Shown here piece by piece: positions 16,593-25,934 of a stretch of 64,000 nt of DNA. Origin of the DNA: Bradyrhizobium sp. 186 (lineage in GTDB: Bacteria > Pseudomonadota > Alphaproteobacteria > Rhizobiales > Xanthobacteraceae); assembly GCF_023101685.1 (NCBI RefSeq), contig NZ_CP082164.1:8246001-8310000 (forward strand), read 5' to 3'. Positions within the stretch are counted from its first letter, which is position 1; each line of letters starts with the position of its first letter. The notes below the pieces were generated by a model. That model searched no databases. It saw only the letters and a list, made by a program, of their open reading frames with translations, and was not told the DNA's origin. Made by a program: the position numbers and the translations under genes.

Positions 16593-18687
16593 CTATTTCG
16601 TCGTCAGTGCCGCGACCGGGCGCCACGCGACATCATGCGCGGTCTCAACCAAATGCCGGCAGCGGTCGCGCATCAGTTCAGCCGGGCGATCGTGGCCGCG
16701 CATGTTCAGCACGGCTTCGAAATCGGCGAGCGCAGCGGCAAACCGGCGCCCGCGATAGCTGGCCAGACCCCGTTCGTAGCGCCCGATCCAGTCGGCTGTC
16801 TCGTGGCCGCCGTCCTCCCCGACGAGTCCGATCAATTCGTAGACCGAGAAGCCCTCCTCGCGTCCATACACGGCGATGCTGTCGATCTCGCGCGTGACGA
16901 TGGCGCCGCGTGCCAGGCGTTCGGTCGCCTCCCCGATCAGGATTTGGGTGCCATAGGACTTGTTGGCGCCCTCGAGGCGGCTTGCGACGTTCACGGCATC
17001 GCCGATCACGGTGTAGTTCAGGCGCAACTCCGAGCCGATATTGCCGACCAGCATGCGTCCCGAATTGATGCCGATCCGGATCTGGAGCCGCTGGCCGAGA
17101 TCGTCGGCAAGACCGGACTCCCGCATCGCCCTGCAACAGCCTAGCGCCGCGCGGCAGCAGCGCAGCGCGTGATCGGCCTGCGGCTGCGGCGCGCCCCAGA
17201 ACGCCATGACGGCGTCGCCGATGAACTTGTCGATGGTCCCGCCATCGGCGACGATGACTTCCGAGGCGATGTCCAGATAGCGCGACAGCAGCGGCACGAC
17301 GCGGTCGCCCAGCCGTTCGGATAGTCCGGTGAAGCCGGCGATGTCGATGAACATCACGCTGAGTTCCTGGATGCTGCCGCCGGGCTTTGCGTCGACGCCC
17401 TGCCGCAACAGCGAGCGGACCAGATCGGCCGGGATGAACTTGCGAAATGCGGAAAGGCCGGCCGCCATTTCGGCGATCGCGCCGGACAGGCTTGCGATCT
17501 CCCGGAGACGCGACGGGTGACGCCGCACCCGCTCCAAGGCGAAGCTCTCGACATGGCGGAGCTCGCCGACGACGCGGGAAAGCGGCGCGGCGATCACCGA
17601 ACGCGCCAGCATGGCCGACGCCAGCGCAGCAAGCACCGCGCCGACGGCGAGACCGACGATCAGACGCCGCAGCGTTGTCTCGACGGGCCCCAAAAACTCC
17701 GCTTCGGGGATGACGGTTGCCAACCGCCATCCGGGAAACGGCAGAGGCGCGATCGCGACCTCGAAGGCTGCGCCGCCCGACACCAGCCGGCTCCGCCAGG
17801 CTTCGGTGCGGCCATCGCCGCCCGCGTCCGCGAGCGCCGCCAGGGCCAGCGGCAGCAGCGTCCGGTCGCCGCCCGCAGCATGCAGCTCATCAGCGTCCTT
17901 GTCCGGTGCCGCGACGAGATCGCGATTGCTGTCGAAGATGAAAGCCGTTCCCGTACGTCCGACCTCGAGTTGCGAGAGAAAACGCGCGAGCCGGGTATAT
18001 TCGATGATGACGGCAAGCACGCCCTGGCGCTCCTGGTAGACGTCGATCGGCCCTGCAAAGGCGATTGATGGCCGTTCGCCGGTCGGAAGGTCCATGACCC
18101 TGAACCATTGCGGGTCGTCCGCGGTGAGCCCCGTCTTGAACCAGGCCTGATCGGCGACGTGGAATCCGGTCGGCTCGAAACGACGATTGGCGAATTCGAT
18201 ATCGCCGGGAACCACGTCATATTCGTCGATGCGGCGCTGGCCGGCATGATCGGTCAGCGATATCTCCATCATCTCCAGGCGGCGGTCGCCGAGCTTGTGC
18301 GCCGCGAAGAAGGACCCGTCGGGCCAGCCGAAGGCGACCCAGGAGATCGTCGCCTGCGATTGCAGTTGCGACAGGAACACGAATTCGCGCTTGTCGGCCT
18401 CGCGGGGTGTCGAGCACGTTCTGCAAAAACAGCGTGCGAATGGCGGTGTGGGCGGCACGCGCCTCGTCCACGATAGCGGCGACCTCCTTGCGGACGGCAG
18501 CCACGATCTGCAAGTTGATGGTCGAGGCGAGCTGCCGGCTCGCCGCCTCCGCCGTGCGCCACCACAACAGGCTGGAGAGGGCGGCGGTCAAAAGGATCGC
18601 GGTCAGGACCAGCGCCGAGACGGCGAGGCGGATGCTGACCGTCAGCTTCGCGATTGCGCGAAGGTGCCGTCCGGGATCAACATTCAT
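16593..18687 (-). pseudogene. Membrane-bound class III cyclase with periplasmic sensor and HAMP, frameshifted
   Basis: Reading from ATG 18687 gives a signal-anchor helix (VSALVLTAILLTAALSSLLWW) and sensor start up to LQNVLDTP, then the frame goes wrong. The correct continuation, READKREFVFLSQ, lies in the next frame. Removing one G from the run 18404-18407 gives LQNVLDTREADK and a single 697-residue protein: TM1, double-Cache-like sensor (~40-320), TM2 (LIVGLAVGAVLAALASAMLA), HAMP, and cyclase (MFIDIAGFTGLSE, KFIGDAVMAFWG, TVIGDAVNVASRLE), with all metal Asp present. Either a true frameshift mutant or a homopolymer error. The longest single frame (18458-16593) has an unnatural N-terminus. Confidence 0.75.
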
Positions 18688-19007
18688 CGCTGTTTCCGTT
18701 CTCCGGCAAAGCGGCGACTGGCCACATCTCCTGCTATCGCTCTACGTGGCGCGCGTGCGTTCGTTACCTGTGGCAGGCACCGCGCGCCGCCGCCAATGCT
18801 CTCCGGCTAACGTCTCGATAGAGCCCAGGCATTGGATTTGACCGGCCCGTTGCTCGCTAATCCCGGCCCAAGCGCACAGCCTGTGCGCCCATCCAACCGT
18901 CTCACGGACTCGTGATCTGCTCGATCGGTAACGCGGGCTGGGTGCGAGACGAAGGAGAGAATGCGCTCTTCGCTTGCCAAGCGATGCCATCTCGAAAGGA
19001 GAATTCC
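18688..19007. other. Upstream region of the bufferin operon
   Basis: About 320 bp between the divergent frameshifted cyclase and bufA. It must hold the bufferin promoter. No convincing gene, Fur box or strong sigma-70 promoter could be picked out by eye. Confidence 0.4.
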
Positions 19008-19313
19008 ATGTCTGCCAAACTTGCCGTGACCACGCTCGTTCTCGCCGGCGCCATGTCGACCGCGCTCGCGACACTGGCCACCGCCGCTCCGCTGACCAAG
19101 GCCGAGGCCGACGCCGCCGTCGCCGCCAAGAAGGAAAAATGCTTCGGCGTCGCGCTGAAGGGCCAGAACGATTGCGCCGCCGGACCGGGCACAACCTGCC
19201 AGGGCACCTCGACCACCGACTTCCAGGGCAATGCATGGAAGTTCGTGCAAGGCGGCACCTGCACCAGCATCGACCTGCCGGGCGGCAAGAAGGGCTCGCT
19301 CAAGCCGGTCTGA
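19008..19313 (+). CDS. bufA: Bufferin precursor peptide (DUF2282, BufA1-like)
   Basis: 101-residue exported protein; the start at 19008 follows AAAGGAG. A signal peptide ([27 protein letters not shown]) is followed by a short helix rich in Ala/Glu and then the DUF2282 core, [20 protein letters not shown] then [19 protein letters not shown] and GGTCTSID. The core has four Cys (residues ~45, 56, 64, 85). In described bufferins such Cys are modified by the DUF692 enzyme into thiooxazole groups and the periplasmic product binds copper. The three following genes are the expected partners. The name rests on family and synteny; modification here is inference. Confidence 0.87.
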   Translation: MSAKLAVTTLVLAGAMSTALATLATAAPLTKAEADAAVAAKKEKCFGVALKGQNDCAAGPGTTCQGTSTTDFQGNAWKFVQGGTCTSIDLPGGKKGSLKPV

Positions 19314-19359
19314 GCTTGCGAACAAGCACCTCTCGAAACAGAGAAAGCGGAGGAGCGAC

Positions 19360-20277
19360 ATGAATGCAGCGATCGGGCCTGTCCCGTCCACACCCATGCC
19401 CCTCCGCTTTCCGATCCCACTCGGCCGCGTCGCCGGCACCAGCTTCAAGCACGAGCACCTCAAGGCGATCCTCGCCGACGGACCGCAACGCGGCTTCTTC
19501 GAGGTCCATGCCGAGAACTACATGGGCGCAGGCGGGCCGCCGCATCGCGCGCTGGAAGCGATCCGCCGCGATCACCCGCTGTCGCTGCATGGCGTGTGCA
19601 TGTCGATCGGCGGTCCACAGCCGCTCGACAAGGCGCATCTGGCTCGCTTTCGCTGCCTGGTGGCGCGCTACCAACCGGCGCTGGTATCCGAGCATCTCGC
19701 CTGGTCGACGCATGAGACCAGCTTCTTCAACGACCTGTTGCCGCTGCCCTACACCGAGGCGATGCTGCGCCACGTCTGCGATCACATCGACCAGATGCAG
19801 GAGGCGATCCGGCGCCCGATCCTGCTGGAAAACCCTTCGACCTATCTCGCCTTCGTCGAGTCGACGATAGCCGAGACCGATTTCATCCGCAGCGTCGCCG
19901 ATCGCACCGGATGCGGGCTGCTGCTCGACATCAACAATGTATTCGTATCCGCGACCAATCACGGATTTTCGGCGCTCGACTATCTCGCCGATTTCCCGCT
20001 GTCGCGCGTTGGCGAGATTCACCTCGCCGGTCATGCGGAGCAGAGCGACGACGAAGGCGATCTGTTGCTGATCGACAGCCATGACGGCCCGGTCGCGGAC
20101 GCCGTGTGGAAACTCTACGAGATCGTTGTCCAGCGCCGCGGTCCGGTGCCGACGCTGATCGAGTGGGACAGCAAGATCCCGAATTGGCAAGTCCTGCAAG
20201 CGGAGGCGGCCGCCGCGCAGGCGATCCTCGATCGTTGCCGCCCGGCCGCGCTGACAGGAGATCGTGATGTCGCCTGA
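19360..20277 (+). CDS. bufB: DUF692 multinuclear non-haem iron oxidative enzyme (BufB-like)
   Basis: 305 residues of the DUF692/MNIO family, TIM-barrel enzymes with two or three iron ions that modify Cys in RiPP precursors (MbnB, BufB, ChrH). Likely metal or active-site residues are visible in order: SLHGVCMSIG, VSEHLAW, LLENPSTYL, LLDINNVFVS, GEIHLAGH, IDSHDGPV and LIEWDSKIP. Start 19360 has a good AGGAG site 46 bp after bufA. It overlaps bufC by 11 bp. It should install oxidative changes on the BufA Cys in the cytoplasm before export. Confidence 0.92.
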   Translation: MNAAIGPVPSTPMPLRFPIPLGRVAGTSFKHEHLKAILADGPQRGFFEVHAENYMGAGGPPHRALEAIRRDHPLSLHGVCMSIGGPQPLDKAHLARFRCLVARYQPALVSEHLAWSTHETSFFNDLLPLPYTEAMLRHVCDHIDQMQEAIRRPILLENPSTYLAFVESTIAETDFIRSVADRTGCGLLLDINNVFVSATNHGFSALDYLADFPLSRVGEIHLAGHAEQSDDEGDLLLIDSHDGPVADAVWKLYEIVVQRRGPVPTLIEWDSKIPNWQVLQAEAAAAQAILDRCRPAALTGDRDVA

Positions 20278-21046
20278 GCAGGACCCTTGCTTTGCCGCAG
20301 CCTTTGCACCGGCGCTGCTGGATCCAGTGCGCCTCGCGCCGCCGATCGTGACCGGTCCGAACGGCAAGGGGCCCGGCAAGCGCTACGATGTCTACCGCAA
20401 CAACGTCACGGTCAGCCTGATCGACGCGCTCGCTGCGATCTACCCAGCGGTGCAGCGCATCACCGGCACCGGCTTCTTCCGCGCCATGGCGCGCTTCCAT
20501 GTCCGCGGCACACCGCCGACCTCGCCGTCGCTGTTCGACTATGGCCGCGACTTCCCGGCCTTCATCGCGCAATATGAACATGCGCAGACGATGCCATGGC
20601 TCGCCGATGTCGCACGCATCGAGCGGGCCTGGCTCGATGCCTATCACGCCGCCGACGCAGCACCGCTGTCGCCGGCGCAGCTTGCCGCAGTTGCGCCGGA
20701 GCGGCTGGGCGATCTCGTTTTCACACCGCACCCGGCGGCGCGGATCGTGCGGTCGCAATTCTCGGCGGTGACGATATTCGCCGCCAACCGCGATACGTCG
20801 CCCATCGAGCGCATCGACGCTGCGACACCGGAGGACGCGCTGATCACGCGTGCCGAATTCGATGTCGTGGTCCGGCACCTGCCGCCCGGCGGGGCGGTCT
20901 TCGCGACCAGCCTGACGTCGGGTCGGTCGCTCGGCGAGGCCGCTGCGCTCGCGCTGGACGCCGCGGCCGACTTCGACATCGCTTCGAACATCACCGGCCT
21001 GATCGAGGCGGGCGCATTCACGTCAATCGCTTTCGGAGACGTCTGA
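20267..21046 (+). CDS. bufC: DUF2063 partner protein (BufC-like)
   Basis: 259 residues. The N-terminal DUF2063 region is seen in KRYDVYRNNVTVSLIDALAAIYPAVQRITG, FFRAMARFHVRGTPPTSPSLFDYG and PWLADVARIERAW. The C-terminal half (HPAARIVRSQFSAVTIF, PPGGAVFATSL) matches the second half of BufC/HvfC proteins, which act with the DUF692 enzyme, probably by presenting the precursor peptide. The ATG at 20267 is chosen over GTG 20264 because ACAGGAG lies 7 nt upstream. Its stop overlaps the DoxX start by one base, so the operon is tightly coupled. Confidence 0.9.
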   Translation: MSPEQDPCFAAAFAPALLDPVRLAPPIVTGPNGKGPGKRYDVYRNNVTVSLIDALAAIYPAVQRITGTGFFRAMARFHVRGTPPTSPSLFDYGRDFPAFIAQYEHAQTMPWLADVARIERAWLDAYHAADAAPLSPAQLAAVAPERLGDLVFTPHPAARIVRSQFSAVTIFAANRDTSPIERIDAATPEDALITRAEFDVVVRHLPPGGAVFATSLTSGRSLGEAAALALDAAADFDIASNITGLIEAGAFTSIAFGDV

Positions 21047-21582
21047 TGATCACGGATCAACGCATGCAGGCGGGTGGCAGCCTCCCGTCACTCGGTGTTC
21101 TCATCGACAAGGCCAATCATCTCGTGCAGACCATCGCCTTGCCGTCGGTCGTTCAGCTGGTGCTGCGCGTCGCGCTGGCGGTGCCGTTCTGGCGCTCCGG
21201 CATGCTCAAATGGGCCGGCTTCCTCAGACTCAACGACACCGCGGTGACGCTGTTCAGCGACGAGTTCATGCTGCATCTGCCGGGCGGGCCCTATCACTAT
21301 CCGGCGCCGGCGGTGATGGCCTTCCTCTCGGGATGCGGAGAAATCATGTTCCCGATCCTCCTCGTCCTCGGCTTCGGCACGCGGTTTGCCGCGCTCGGAC
21401 TGCTGTTCATGACTGTCATCGTCGAGTTGACTGTGCCTGACGGCTGGCCGATCCACATCACCTGGGCGGCGATGGCGCTCGGCATCATGGCCTACGGGCC
21501 GGGGCGCGTCTCGCTCGACCATCTGATCGGCCGAAGGCTCTCGCCCGAGCCAGCTGCTGACGGCCATCGGGTTCGGCGATGA
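21046..21582 (+). CDS. DoxX-family membrane protein of the bufferin operon
   Basis: 178 residues with about four hydrophobic segments: VVQLVLRVALAVPFW ending in RSGMLKW, VMAFLSGCGEIMFPILLVLGF, FAALGLLFMTVIVEL and ITWAAMALGIMAYG. The pattern (FWRSGMLKW near the start, GPG.SLD.L near the end) is that of DoxX proteins that close bufferin and gold-induced (gig) operons. Its role is unknown; involvement in export, redox balance or anchoring of the product has been considered. The C-terminal ~15 residues overlap another frame that looks like a foreign gene fragment. Confidence 0.88.
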   Translation: MITDQRMQAGGSLPSLGVLIDKANHLVQTIALPSVVQLVLRVALAVPFWRSGMLKWAGFLRLNDTAVTLFSDEFMLHLPGGPYHYPAPAVMAFLSGCGEIMFPILLVLGFGTRFAALGLLFMTVIVELTVPDGWPIHITWAAMALGIMAYGPGRVSLDHLIGRRLSPEPAADGHRVRR

Positions 21583-21742
21583 CGGCTATGTCAGCTTCAC
21601 GCCGGAAGGCTGCTACGCCGGATCGAGCGGTGTCGAAAGTCGGCTCAGCATCTTCAACGGCAGCCGCTACGAGCCGATGTCGCTGGAGGCGCGCAAGGCG
21701 ATGCAGGAGCCTGCGGGATTCACGTCACTGCTGGCGCGCTGA
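21551..21742 (+). pseudogene. C-terminal gene fragment without a start
   Basis: In a frame different from DoxX the sequence reads QLLTAIGFGDDGYVSF, then TPEGCYAGSSGVESRL and so on to LLAR and TGA (21740-21742). The FTPEG.YAGS pattern recalls the C-terminal module of caspase-like/WD40 proteins found in rhizobia. No start codon or upstream domain exists in that frame, because the bufferin operon occupies it. Probably the tail of a gene truncated when the operon was inserted or rearranged. Confidence 0.4.
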
Positions 21743-21801
21743 AGCACAAGCACCGCCAGCACTGTGGTATGCTTCACATCTCAACGTTCAGCGAGGCGAC
21801 C

Positions 21802-22614
21802 ATGTCCAATGTTGATAAGGTCTTCGCCGGCTCGATCCCGGGGATCTACGACACCTATTTCGTGCCGCTGATCTTCTCCGATTTCGCCGACGATATCGCG
21901 AGGCGCGTGGCGGCGCTCTCTCCCTCGGCGCTGCTGGAGACGGCCGCGGGCACTGGCGCGGTGACGCGCGCCGTAGCCGCCGCACTGCCTCACGACTTCC
22001 GCTACGTCGCAACCGATCTCAACGAGCCGATGCTCGCAATCGCGGCGCAGCGCCAGGGGGAGGATCCGCGCGTCTCCTGGCGTCAGGCCGATGCATCGGC
22101 TTTGCCGTTCGATGATGCCGAGTTCGACGCGGTATGCTGCCAGTTCGGCGCCATGTTCTTTCCGGACCGCGTCAAGGCGTATGCGGAGACAAGGCGCGTC
22201 CTCAAGCCGAACGGCACGTTCCTGTTCAACGTCTGGGACCGCATCGAGGAGAACGTATTCGCGCACGATGTCACGATGGCCCTCGGCGAGCTGTTTCCCG
22301 ATGACCCGCCCCGTTTCATGGCCCGGACACCACACGGCTACTTCGACCACGCGATCATCAGGGCCGATCTCGAACGCGCGGGTTTTGGCAACATGTCGAT
22401 CGAAACGCGGTCGGCGCTCAGCCGCGCGCCGACGCCCGACCTTGTGGCGTTCGCCTACTGCCAGGGCACGCCGCTCCGCAGCGAGATCGAGGCCAGAAGC
22501 GCGGGCGACCTTCAGGCAGCGACCGATGCGGTAGCCGAGGCGATCCGGACGCGTCATGGATCCGGGCCGGTCGAAGCAAAGATTCAGGCCCTGGTGATCA
22601 CGGCTCGACGGTAG
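21802..22614 (+). CDS. SAM-dependent class I methyltransferase
   Basis: 270 residues from ATG 21802. Motif I is LLETAAGTGAVTRAVA near residue 45, then VATDLNEPMLAIA, a DAS-ALPF-DDAEFDAVCCQFGAMFF segment (motifs II-III), and RVLKPNGTFLFNVWD near residue 133. This is the UbiE/Methyltransf_11 layout used for small-molecule substrates. The C-terminal part (RADLERAGFGNMSIET) is a usual lid and substrate region. It stands alone, so the substrate cannot be guessed. Confidence 0.87.
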   Translation: MSNVDKVFAGSIPGIYDTYFVPLIFSDFADDIARRVAALSPSALLETAAGTGAVTRAVAAALPHDFRYVATDLNEPMLAIAAQRQGEDPRVSWRQADASALPFDDAEFDAVCCQFGAMFFPDRVKAYAETRRVLKPNGTFLFNVWDRIEENVFAHDVTMALGELFPDDPPRFMARTPHGYFDHAIIRADLERAGFGNMSIETRSALSRAPTPDLVAFAYCQGTPLRSEIEARSAGDLQAATDAVAEAIRTRHGSGPVEAKIQALVITARR

Positions 22615-22654
22615 TTGCGGCTTTGGCCCGGCCGGAGGACCACCGGTCCGCGTC

Positions 22655-24217
22655 CTACCAAAAGCTCCGCTGCATCGGCTGCGCCGGTTGATAGTACTGG
22701 TACTGGCCGCCGCGCCGGCGCGGGTTGACGGGCTGCGGTTCGGGATTGCGCTGCTGGAAGAAGAAGCCGAAGCCGTTGCCGCCATTATCCCAGCTGTCAT
22801 CGCTCGCAATCGCCATCGGAGGCGCGGTCGGCTTGCGCGTGATGAAGCCGCCCTGGGGATGGTTGCTCAGTACCGCAACGAACTCGGTACGGTAGTTGGT
22901 CTCGCTGCTCAGCGGCTCGTCCGAGATGATGATCGACGACCGCGGCAATGCGGTCGGCGCGATCCTATCGAGCACCTCCTGCGGGATGGTGATCCGGTCG
23001 AGCGCGTTTTTGGCGTCGTCGGCGTTTTCGATCGTGACCACGCTCCAGCGCAGGCCGGTGCCGTTCTTCGCCATCGCCGTGAAGATATGCGTGCCGAGCG
23101 GCTGGTCGGGATTGCGGATCGTGATGGGAACCTCGATGCTGGTATCGAACACCTCGCCGCCGCCATCCGGCGCCGGCTTATGCGTGTTCCGCCGCACGTA
23201 AAGCTTCTGCGTCGCGCGGCTGATGTAGACGGAGACCGGCTCGAGCGCGAGTTTTGCGTCGGTCGCCGCCTTGACGGCATCGGCCTTCTTGGTCGCCGCG
23301 GCCTTGGCGGCGTCCTTTGTGGCAGCGACGGCGTCGCGCTTCGGCTGCGCGGCCGCCTTGGCGGCGTCGAGCTGCGTCGCTGCATCCGCCGCCTTGGCAG
23401 CCGCCTTCTGCTTGAACTCCTCAGCCTTTGCCATAGCCTGGTCGGTCTTTGCGGCGGCCAGCGACTTGTCGGCGAAGACGAGCTCGGCGTCGGCGCGGGC
23501 CTTTTGCTGTTCCAGCTTGCGCAGCGACACAGGGAGCCCCGCGGCCTCCTTCGCTGCCGCCGCAGCGGCCTTCTTGGTCTCGTCGGCCGCGCGGGTGGCC
23601 TCCTCGGCCTCGCCGGAGAGCTTGTCGACATGGTTCGGCGCCGCCTCAATGGCCTCTCGCTTCGGCATGAACAGCGCGGGATGAGAGAAATCGACCGGGG
23701 CCGCATCGTTCGGCGAGATGATCACCCGCATCCCGATCTGCGTCCTCTCGAACAGGCCCTCGGCAAAGCCGAAGGGCATCCGCACGCAGCCATGCGAGGC
23801 GGCATAGCCGGGCAGCGGCCCGCCGTGCAGCGCGATGCCGTTCCAGGTGATGCGCTGCATGTTCGGCATCCAGGCATCATCATACATGGTCGAGTGGTGG
23901 TCCTTGTCCTTCTCGATGACGGCGAAGACGCCGGCGGGGGTCTCGCGCCCGGTCGTGCCGGTCGACACCGGCGCGCGCAGAATCCAGCCGTCGGCGTCGT
24001 AGAAGGTGACCTGCTGGCTCTTGATCGACACGATCGCCATGATCGGCTCGCCGGCCTCACGCGGCGCCACCGTCTCGGCGGGCTGCCGTGCCTGCTTCGC
24101 CGCGGCGGCCGAGCTCAGCGCCGCAAAGGCGACCATCGCCGCCAGCGTCACAATTCCGGGAGGCCCCCAACGCCGCATCGCCACGGTGGTTTGCGCCGTC
24201 GTCAGTCGGTTTTTCAT
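22655..24217 (-). CDS. L,D-transpeptidase (YkuD) with long Ala/Lys-rich coiled coil
   Basis: 520 residues. An N-terminal membrane/signal segment (GIVTLAAMVAFAALSSAAAA) leads to a YkuD catalytic domain with the strict motif HGGPLPGYAASHGCVRMP; His131 region, Ser141-His142-Gly143-Cys144 and Arg146 are all present, so it should be active in 3-3 peptidoglycan cross-linking or protein anchoring to peptidoglycan. Residues ~200-320 are an Ala/Lys/Glu coiled coil, then a second folded region (EPVSVYISRATQKLYVRR, VPITIRNPDQPLGTHIF) that resembles another L,D-transpeptidase-type strand pattern without catalytic Cys, and a Gln/Pro/Tyr-rich tail. Confidence 0.9.
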   Translation of the reverse strand: MKNRLTTAQTTVAMRRWGPPGIVTLAAMVAFAALSSAAAAKQARQPAETVAPREAGEPIMAIVSIKSQQVTFYDADGWILRAPVSTGTTGRETPAGVFAVIEKDKDHHSTMYDDAWMPNMQRITWNGIALHGGPLPGYAASHGCVRMPFGFAEGLFERTQIGMRVIISPNDAAPVDFSHPALFMPKREAIEAAPNHVDKLSGEAEEATRAADETKKAAAAAAKEAAGLPVSLRKLEQQKARADAELVFADKSLAAAKTDQAMAKAEEFKQKAAAKAADAATQLDAAKAAAQPKRDAVAATKDAAKAAATKKADAVKAATDAKLALEPVSVYISRATQKLYVRRNTHKPAPDGGGEVFDTSIEVPITIRNPDQPLGTHIFTAMAKNGTGLRWSVVTIENADDAKNALDRITIPQEVLDRIAPTALPRSSIIISDEPLSSETNYRTEFVAVLSNHPQGGFITRKPTAPPMAIASDDSWDNGGNGFGFFFQQRNPEPQPVNPRRRGGQYQYYQPAQPMQRSFW

Positions 24218-24497
24218 GCCATCCTCGGTCGAAATGCCAGCGCGCTCGTATCGATCATGTGTCAGATTGCGATCTCTGGATTAAGAAATCGCAGCCGCCA
24301 TACGTTCCCTGTGTGGCGATATTCAGCCCGTTCCGGCGACAAACCCGTCATATACGACGGCGCGCGCAGGCGGAAGGGTGGCCTGCGGCGAGGCTGGCCT
24401 GAAGCTGGTGGTCGCTGCGGCGGAATGTCCGGGTTCGCCGCTTGCGCAGGTGGCCCGGCCTGACGTCAGGCGGCGAGGCCACGTTCAAAGAAACGCG

Positions 24498-25934
24498 CTA
24501 AACGCCAAGCGCCTTCCGGTTGAATGTCCGCAGGAAACGCAGCGACAGCGTCCGCACATTCGCGACGTTCAGCAGCCACGCCGCGGCGGCATAAGCGAGC
24601 CCGCCGGCGAGGCTCACGATGATGAGCGGGACCAGGCCGGTGCCGTTGGCCTGCGATCGCGCAATGAGGATCGCAGCCGCCATCGCGGCAGCGGAGGCGG
24701 CGACGCCGGCGAGCCGGTTGAAGTCGAACGGGACCGGATGGGCGCGGTGCATCAGGACGACGGCGACAAGGAGGCCGATCGCCTCGGTCGCAAGCGTCGC
24801 CAGCGCCGCACCGTAGAGGCCGTAGCCTGCGACCAGCGCGAACATCAGGGCCACGCTCAGCACCAGCGTGACGAACGACTGCGCCGCCAGCATGAAGGGC
24901 CGCTCGGCGAGCTGAAAACTGATCTGCACATAGAATTGATTGGCGATGCCGAAGAAGCGGGCAAGCACCAGGGTCGGCAGCAGCGCCGAGACGCCAGCGC
25001 GAAAATCGATGCCGACGAGGGTACCCGCAACCTGATCCGCCGCAAGCGCAAGCCAGACGGCAACGGGCGCGACGACGACGAGCAGCAGCTCGAGGCTCTC
25101 GCTCAGCCGCTCCCGCGTCGTCTCATCGTTCTTCTCCGACAGCGTCCGGAACACCAGCGGCACGGTCGCCGCGGCGACGCTCGAGGCGATCATGACCATG
25201 AACTGGCGCGGCAGATCGGCGGCCACGCCGAAGATGCCGGCAGCATCCTTGCCGAGCAGCCAGGCGACGATGAGCCGGTCGCAGGTCGAGTACAGCGCGA
25301 CCGAAAGGCCGGCCAGCGTCAGCGGCAGGCCATAGCGTGCCAGCTGCGTGAACTGGCCGTACTGGAAGCGCGCAATCTTCGTGCGGTCGCCGACGAGGTT
25401 CAGGATGATGCCGGTGAGCGAGCCCAGGCCGAATGCCGCGAGCAGGCCCATGCCGCCCCAGCCGAGCCAGATGCCGAGCAGGCCGAAGCCGACGCTCGAC
25501 ACGCTACGCACGATCGAAATGGCGGCGAAGCGGTAGGGCCGCAGCTTGGCGCGTTCGAATTCCTGGCCGACATCAACCGCATTCGCCATGATCGCGACGA
25601 ACATGCTGGCAAGCAGCAGCTCCACGCTGACGTCGCTACGGAACAGGAACACCAGCGGGGTCGCGGCGCAGAGCACGGCGGCCGTGAGCGCGAACGCGAC
25701 CATTGCCGTGCCGCGAAAATCCACTTCCGCCGACATCGCCTGATAGCGCGATACCGACAGCTTGATCCAGGCAAAGAAGATCGCACCCAAAATGCCGGCA
25801 ATGCTGATGCCGACCACATAGACGCCGTACTCCGCCGGGGTCAGCAGCCTTGTGTAGGCCGTCACCGCGAAGAAGCCCACCACCGCAGGCAGGATGTAGG
25901 CCACGAGATAAATAGAGAAATGGCGATTCAGCAT
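24498..25934 (-). CDS. Polysaccharide (lipid-linked oligosaccharide) flippase
   Basis: 478 residues with about 12-14 TM helices. The N-terminus, YLVAYILPAVVGFFAVTAYTRLLTPAEYGVY, is the classic start of Wzx/RfbX-type flippases (MATE-like MOP superfamily), where the TRxLxPxEYG motif is diagnostic. It should move undecaprenyl-linked sugar units across the inner membrane for exopolysaccharide or O-antigen. Glycosyltransferase-like genes follow on the other strand at 26.2 and in the same sense at 28.5 kb. No polymerase or Wza/Wzc genes are in the window. Confidence 0.88.
   Translation of the reverse strand: MLNRHFSIYLVAYILPAVVGFFAVTAYTRLLTPAEYGVYVVGISIAGILGAIFFAWIKLSVSRYQAMSAEVDFRGTAMVAFALTAAVLCAATPLVFLFRSDVSVELLLASMFVAIMANAVDVGQEFERAKLRPYRFAAISIVRSVSSVGFGLLGIWLGWGGMGLLAAFGLGSLTGIILNLVGDRTKIARFQYGQFTQLARYGLPLTLAGLSVALYSTCDRLIVAWLLGKDAAGIFGVAADLPRQFMVMIASSVAAATVPLVFRTLSEKNDETTRERLSESLELLLVVVAPVAVWLALAADQVAGTLVGIDFRAGVSALLPTLVLARFFGIANQFYVQISFQLAERPFMLAAQSFVTLVLSVALMFALVAGYGLYGAALATLATEAIGLLVAVVLMHRAHPVPFDFNRLAGVAASAAAMAAAILIARSQANGTGLVPLIIVSLAGGLAYAAAAWLLNVANVRTLSLRFLRTFNRKALGV

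Noticed and set aside
22688..24463. 591-codon frame antisense to the L,D-transpeptidase gene
   Set aside because: Leu/Arg/Gly-rich shadow; the sense frame has the SHGCVRMP catalytic motif.
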